Assembly: GCA_945861065.1 (NCBI GenBank)
Contig: CAMASI010000001.1
Coordinates: 62,001-126,000 of the forward strand
Reading direction: 5' to 3'
Source of the DNA: Klebsiella pneumoniae
GTDB taxonomy: Bacteria; Myxococcota_A; UBA796; GCA-2862545
Length of the DNA stretch: 64,000 bases
Under the pieces are notes generated by a model. That model was not told where the DNA came from, did not search any database, and saw only the letters and a program-made list of their open reading frames with translations. The position numbers and the translations under genes were made by a program. Each line of letters starts with the position of its first letter. Position 1 is the stretch's first letter. Shown here one piece after another: positions 63,439 through 64,000 of the stretch.

Positions 63439-64000
63439 TGCGAACCTTGGCGCTTACCGTAAATGGCCAGCCCGTGGAGGTCCGGGAGGGCGCTACGCTG
63501 CTGGATGCGACGCGTAAGCTCGGAATCGACACGCCCACCTTGTGCTGGGGGCCAAACCTCACCCCCGTGAATGCGTGTCGCGTCTGCGTCGTGGAGCTCG
63601 AAGGTTCAAGGACCCTTGTGCCCGCCTGCGCGCGGAAAGCCGAAGCGGGAATGGTGGTGCAAACAGAATCGGAACGTGTGCACACCAGCCGTCGTCTGGT
63701 TCTTGAATTGCTCATGTCCTCCGTGGACACGTCCACCGCACCCACGTTGCAGGCGTATGCGGCTCGCTACGGCGCAGTCCCCGAGCGATTCGGCTGCGCC
63801 GGCGCACGGAGTCTGCCGGGCGAACGAGACGCGCGCACGCCCGGCCACCACCACATTTCTGACGGCGCCACGGCAGAGACGGTGCACCAGCCCACCAAAA
63901 TCGACAATGATTTGTACGTGCGCGACTATAGCAAATGTATTACCTGCTACAAATGCGTTGAGGCCTGTGGGACAGACGCGCAAAATACATTCGCCATCGC
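63438..64000 (+). CDS. 2Fe-2S/4Fe-4S iron-sulfur protein of formate dehydrogenase (3' end outside window)
   Basis: The ATG overlaps the stop of the NuoE-F fusion by one base. The visible 187 residues start with a 2Fe-2S ferredoxin domain (LCWGPNLTPVNACRVCVVE, then VPAC), as in the N-terminus of FdsA/NuoG. After a linker with HHH comes the first 4Fe-4S motif, CITCYKCVEAC, with FAI at the edge. This is the part missing from the upstream catalytic subunit, so it probably carries the electron-transfer clusters on a separate chain. Whether it also contains the missing cluster of the catalytic domain lies beyond the window. Confidence 0.85.
   Translation, partial: MRTLALTVNGQPVEVREGATLLDATRKLGIDTPTLCWGPNLTPVNACRVCVVELEGSRTLVPACARKAEAGMVVQTESERVHTSRRLVLELLMSSVDTSTAPTLQAYAARYGAVPERFGCAGARSLPGERDARTPGHHHISDGATAETVHQPTKIDNDLYVRDYSKCITCYKCVEACGTDAQNTFAI

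Noticed and set aside
1-64000. CRISPR array, prophage or rRNA operon
   Set aside because: No regularly spaced direct repeats, phage structural genes or rRNA sequence were seen.

Overview
The window is 64 kb of GC-rich, gene-dense bacterial DNA whose content points to a Gram-negative, aerobic, deltaproteobacterial/Myxococcota-like organism. The evidence is a complete alternative complex III operon (actABCDEF), many lipoproteins with MopE-type DCDD repeats and FG-GAP repeats, an AgmX/PglI-type C-terminal domain, a Hanks-type kinase, an eight-cysteine lipoprotein and a 3-ketosphinganine-reductase-like SDR. Assignment to a named taxon is inference. No rRNA, plasmid or phage replication module or CRISPR array is present, so this is most likely chromosome.

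Layout. 0-16.5 kb is mostly housekeeping. It holds a Hanks kinase coupled to a eukaryotic-type hexokinase, the three-gene proton-translocating transhydrogenase, purC followed by a catalytically degenerate PurF homologue, coaC, an lptE-like gene with holA, an rpsU with a collagen-like tail, tRNA-Leu(UAA), plsC and tRNA-Ala(GGC), interleaved with secreted lipoproteins. 16.7-26.2 kb looks accessory. It holds an ADP-ribosylglycohydrolase with a frameshifted phosphatase module, a degraded fragment, a small GYNATRF-family gene, a truncated ISKra4-like transposase, a tandem gamma-glutamylcyclotransferase, UPF0182, DUF3817 and a lone Trypco1 protein. Codon choice in the middle of it shifts towards GAG for Glu, unlike the flanks. 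26.2-28.6 kb is a leftward operon (eight-cysteine lipoprotein, rsmD, meaB, lipoprotein). 28.7-36.4 kb is actABCDEF. 36.4-45.4 kb is mixed: MopE lipoprotein, FolE-like, TerB-like, pfkA, MBL hydrolase, isochorismatase-like, lgt, a repeat surface protein, murJ and a KDSR-like SDR. 45.5-51 kb is a tightly overlapped exporter operon (ABC ATPase, TolC-like, HlyD-like, two MacB/FtsX permeases), followed by fhs.

52.9-59.6 kb carries surface proteins and broken genes: a MopE/FG-GAP lipoprotein split by a frameshift, a 5'-truncated and frameshifted eutB-eutC remnant, a lipoprotein and an FGE-sulfatase-domain lipoprotein. From 59.7 kb to the window end runs a formate dehydrogenase operon. Its catalytic subunit is a selenoprotein (in-frame TGA plus a SECIS-like hairpin) that lacks the usual N-terminal Fe-S domain. 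It is followed by a NuoE-NuoF fusion and a 2Fe-2S/4Fe-4S protein cut by the window edge.

Functional links. Transhydrogenase, ACIII and NAD-linked formate dehydrogenase connect redox carriers. Formate dehydrogenase and fhs connect formate to one-carbon metabolism. Lgt serves an unusually lipoprotein-rich gene set whose signal peptides are strikingly short and mostly uncharged. The most unusual item is the PurF homologue next to purC: it has lost both catalytic sites yet keeps the four cysteines that bind a [4Fe-4S] cluster in Bacillus-type PurF.
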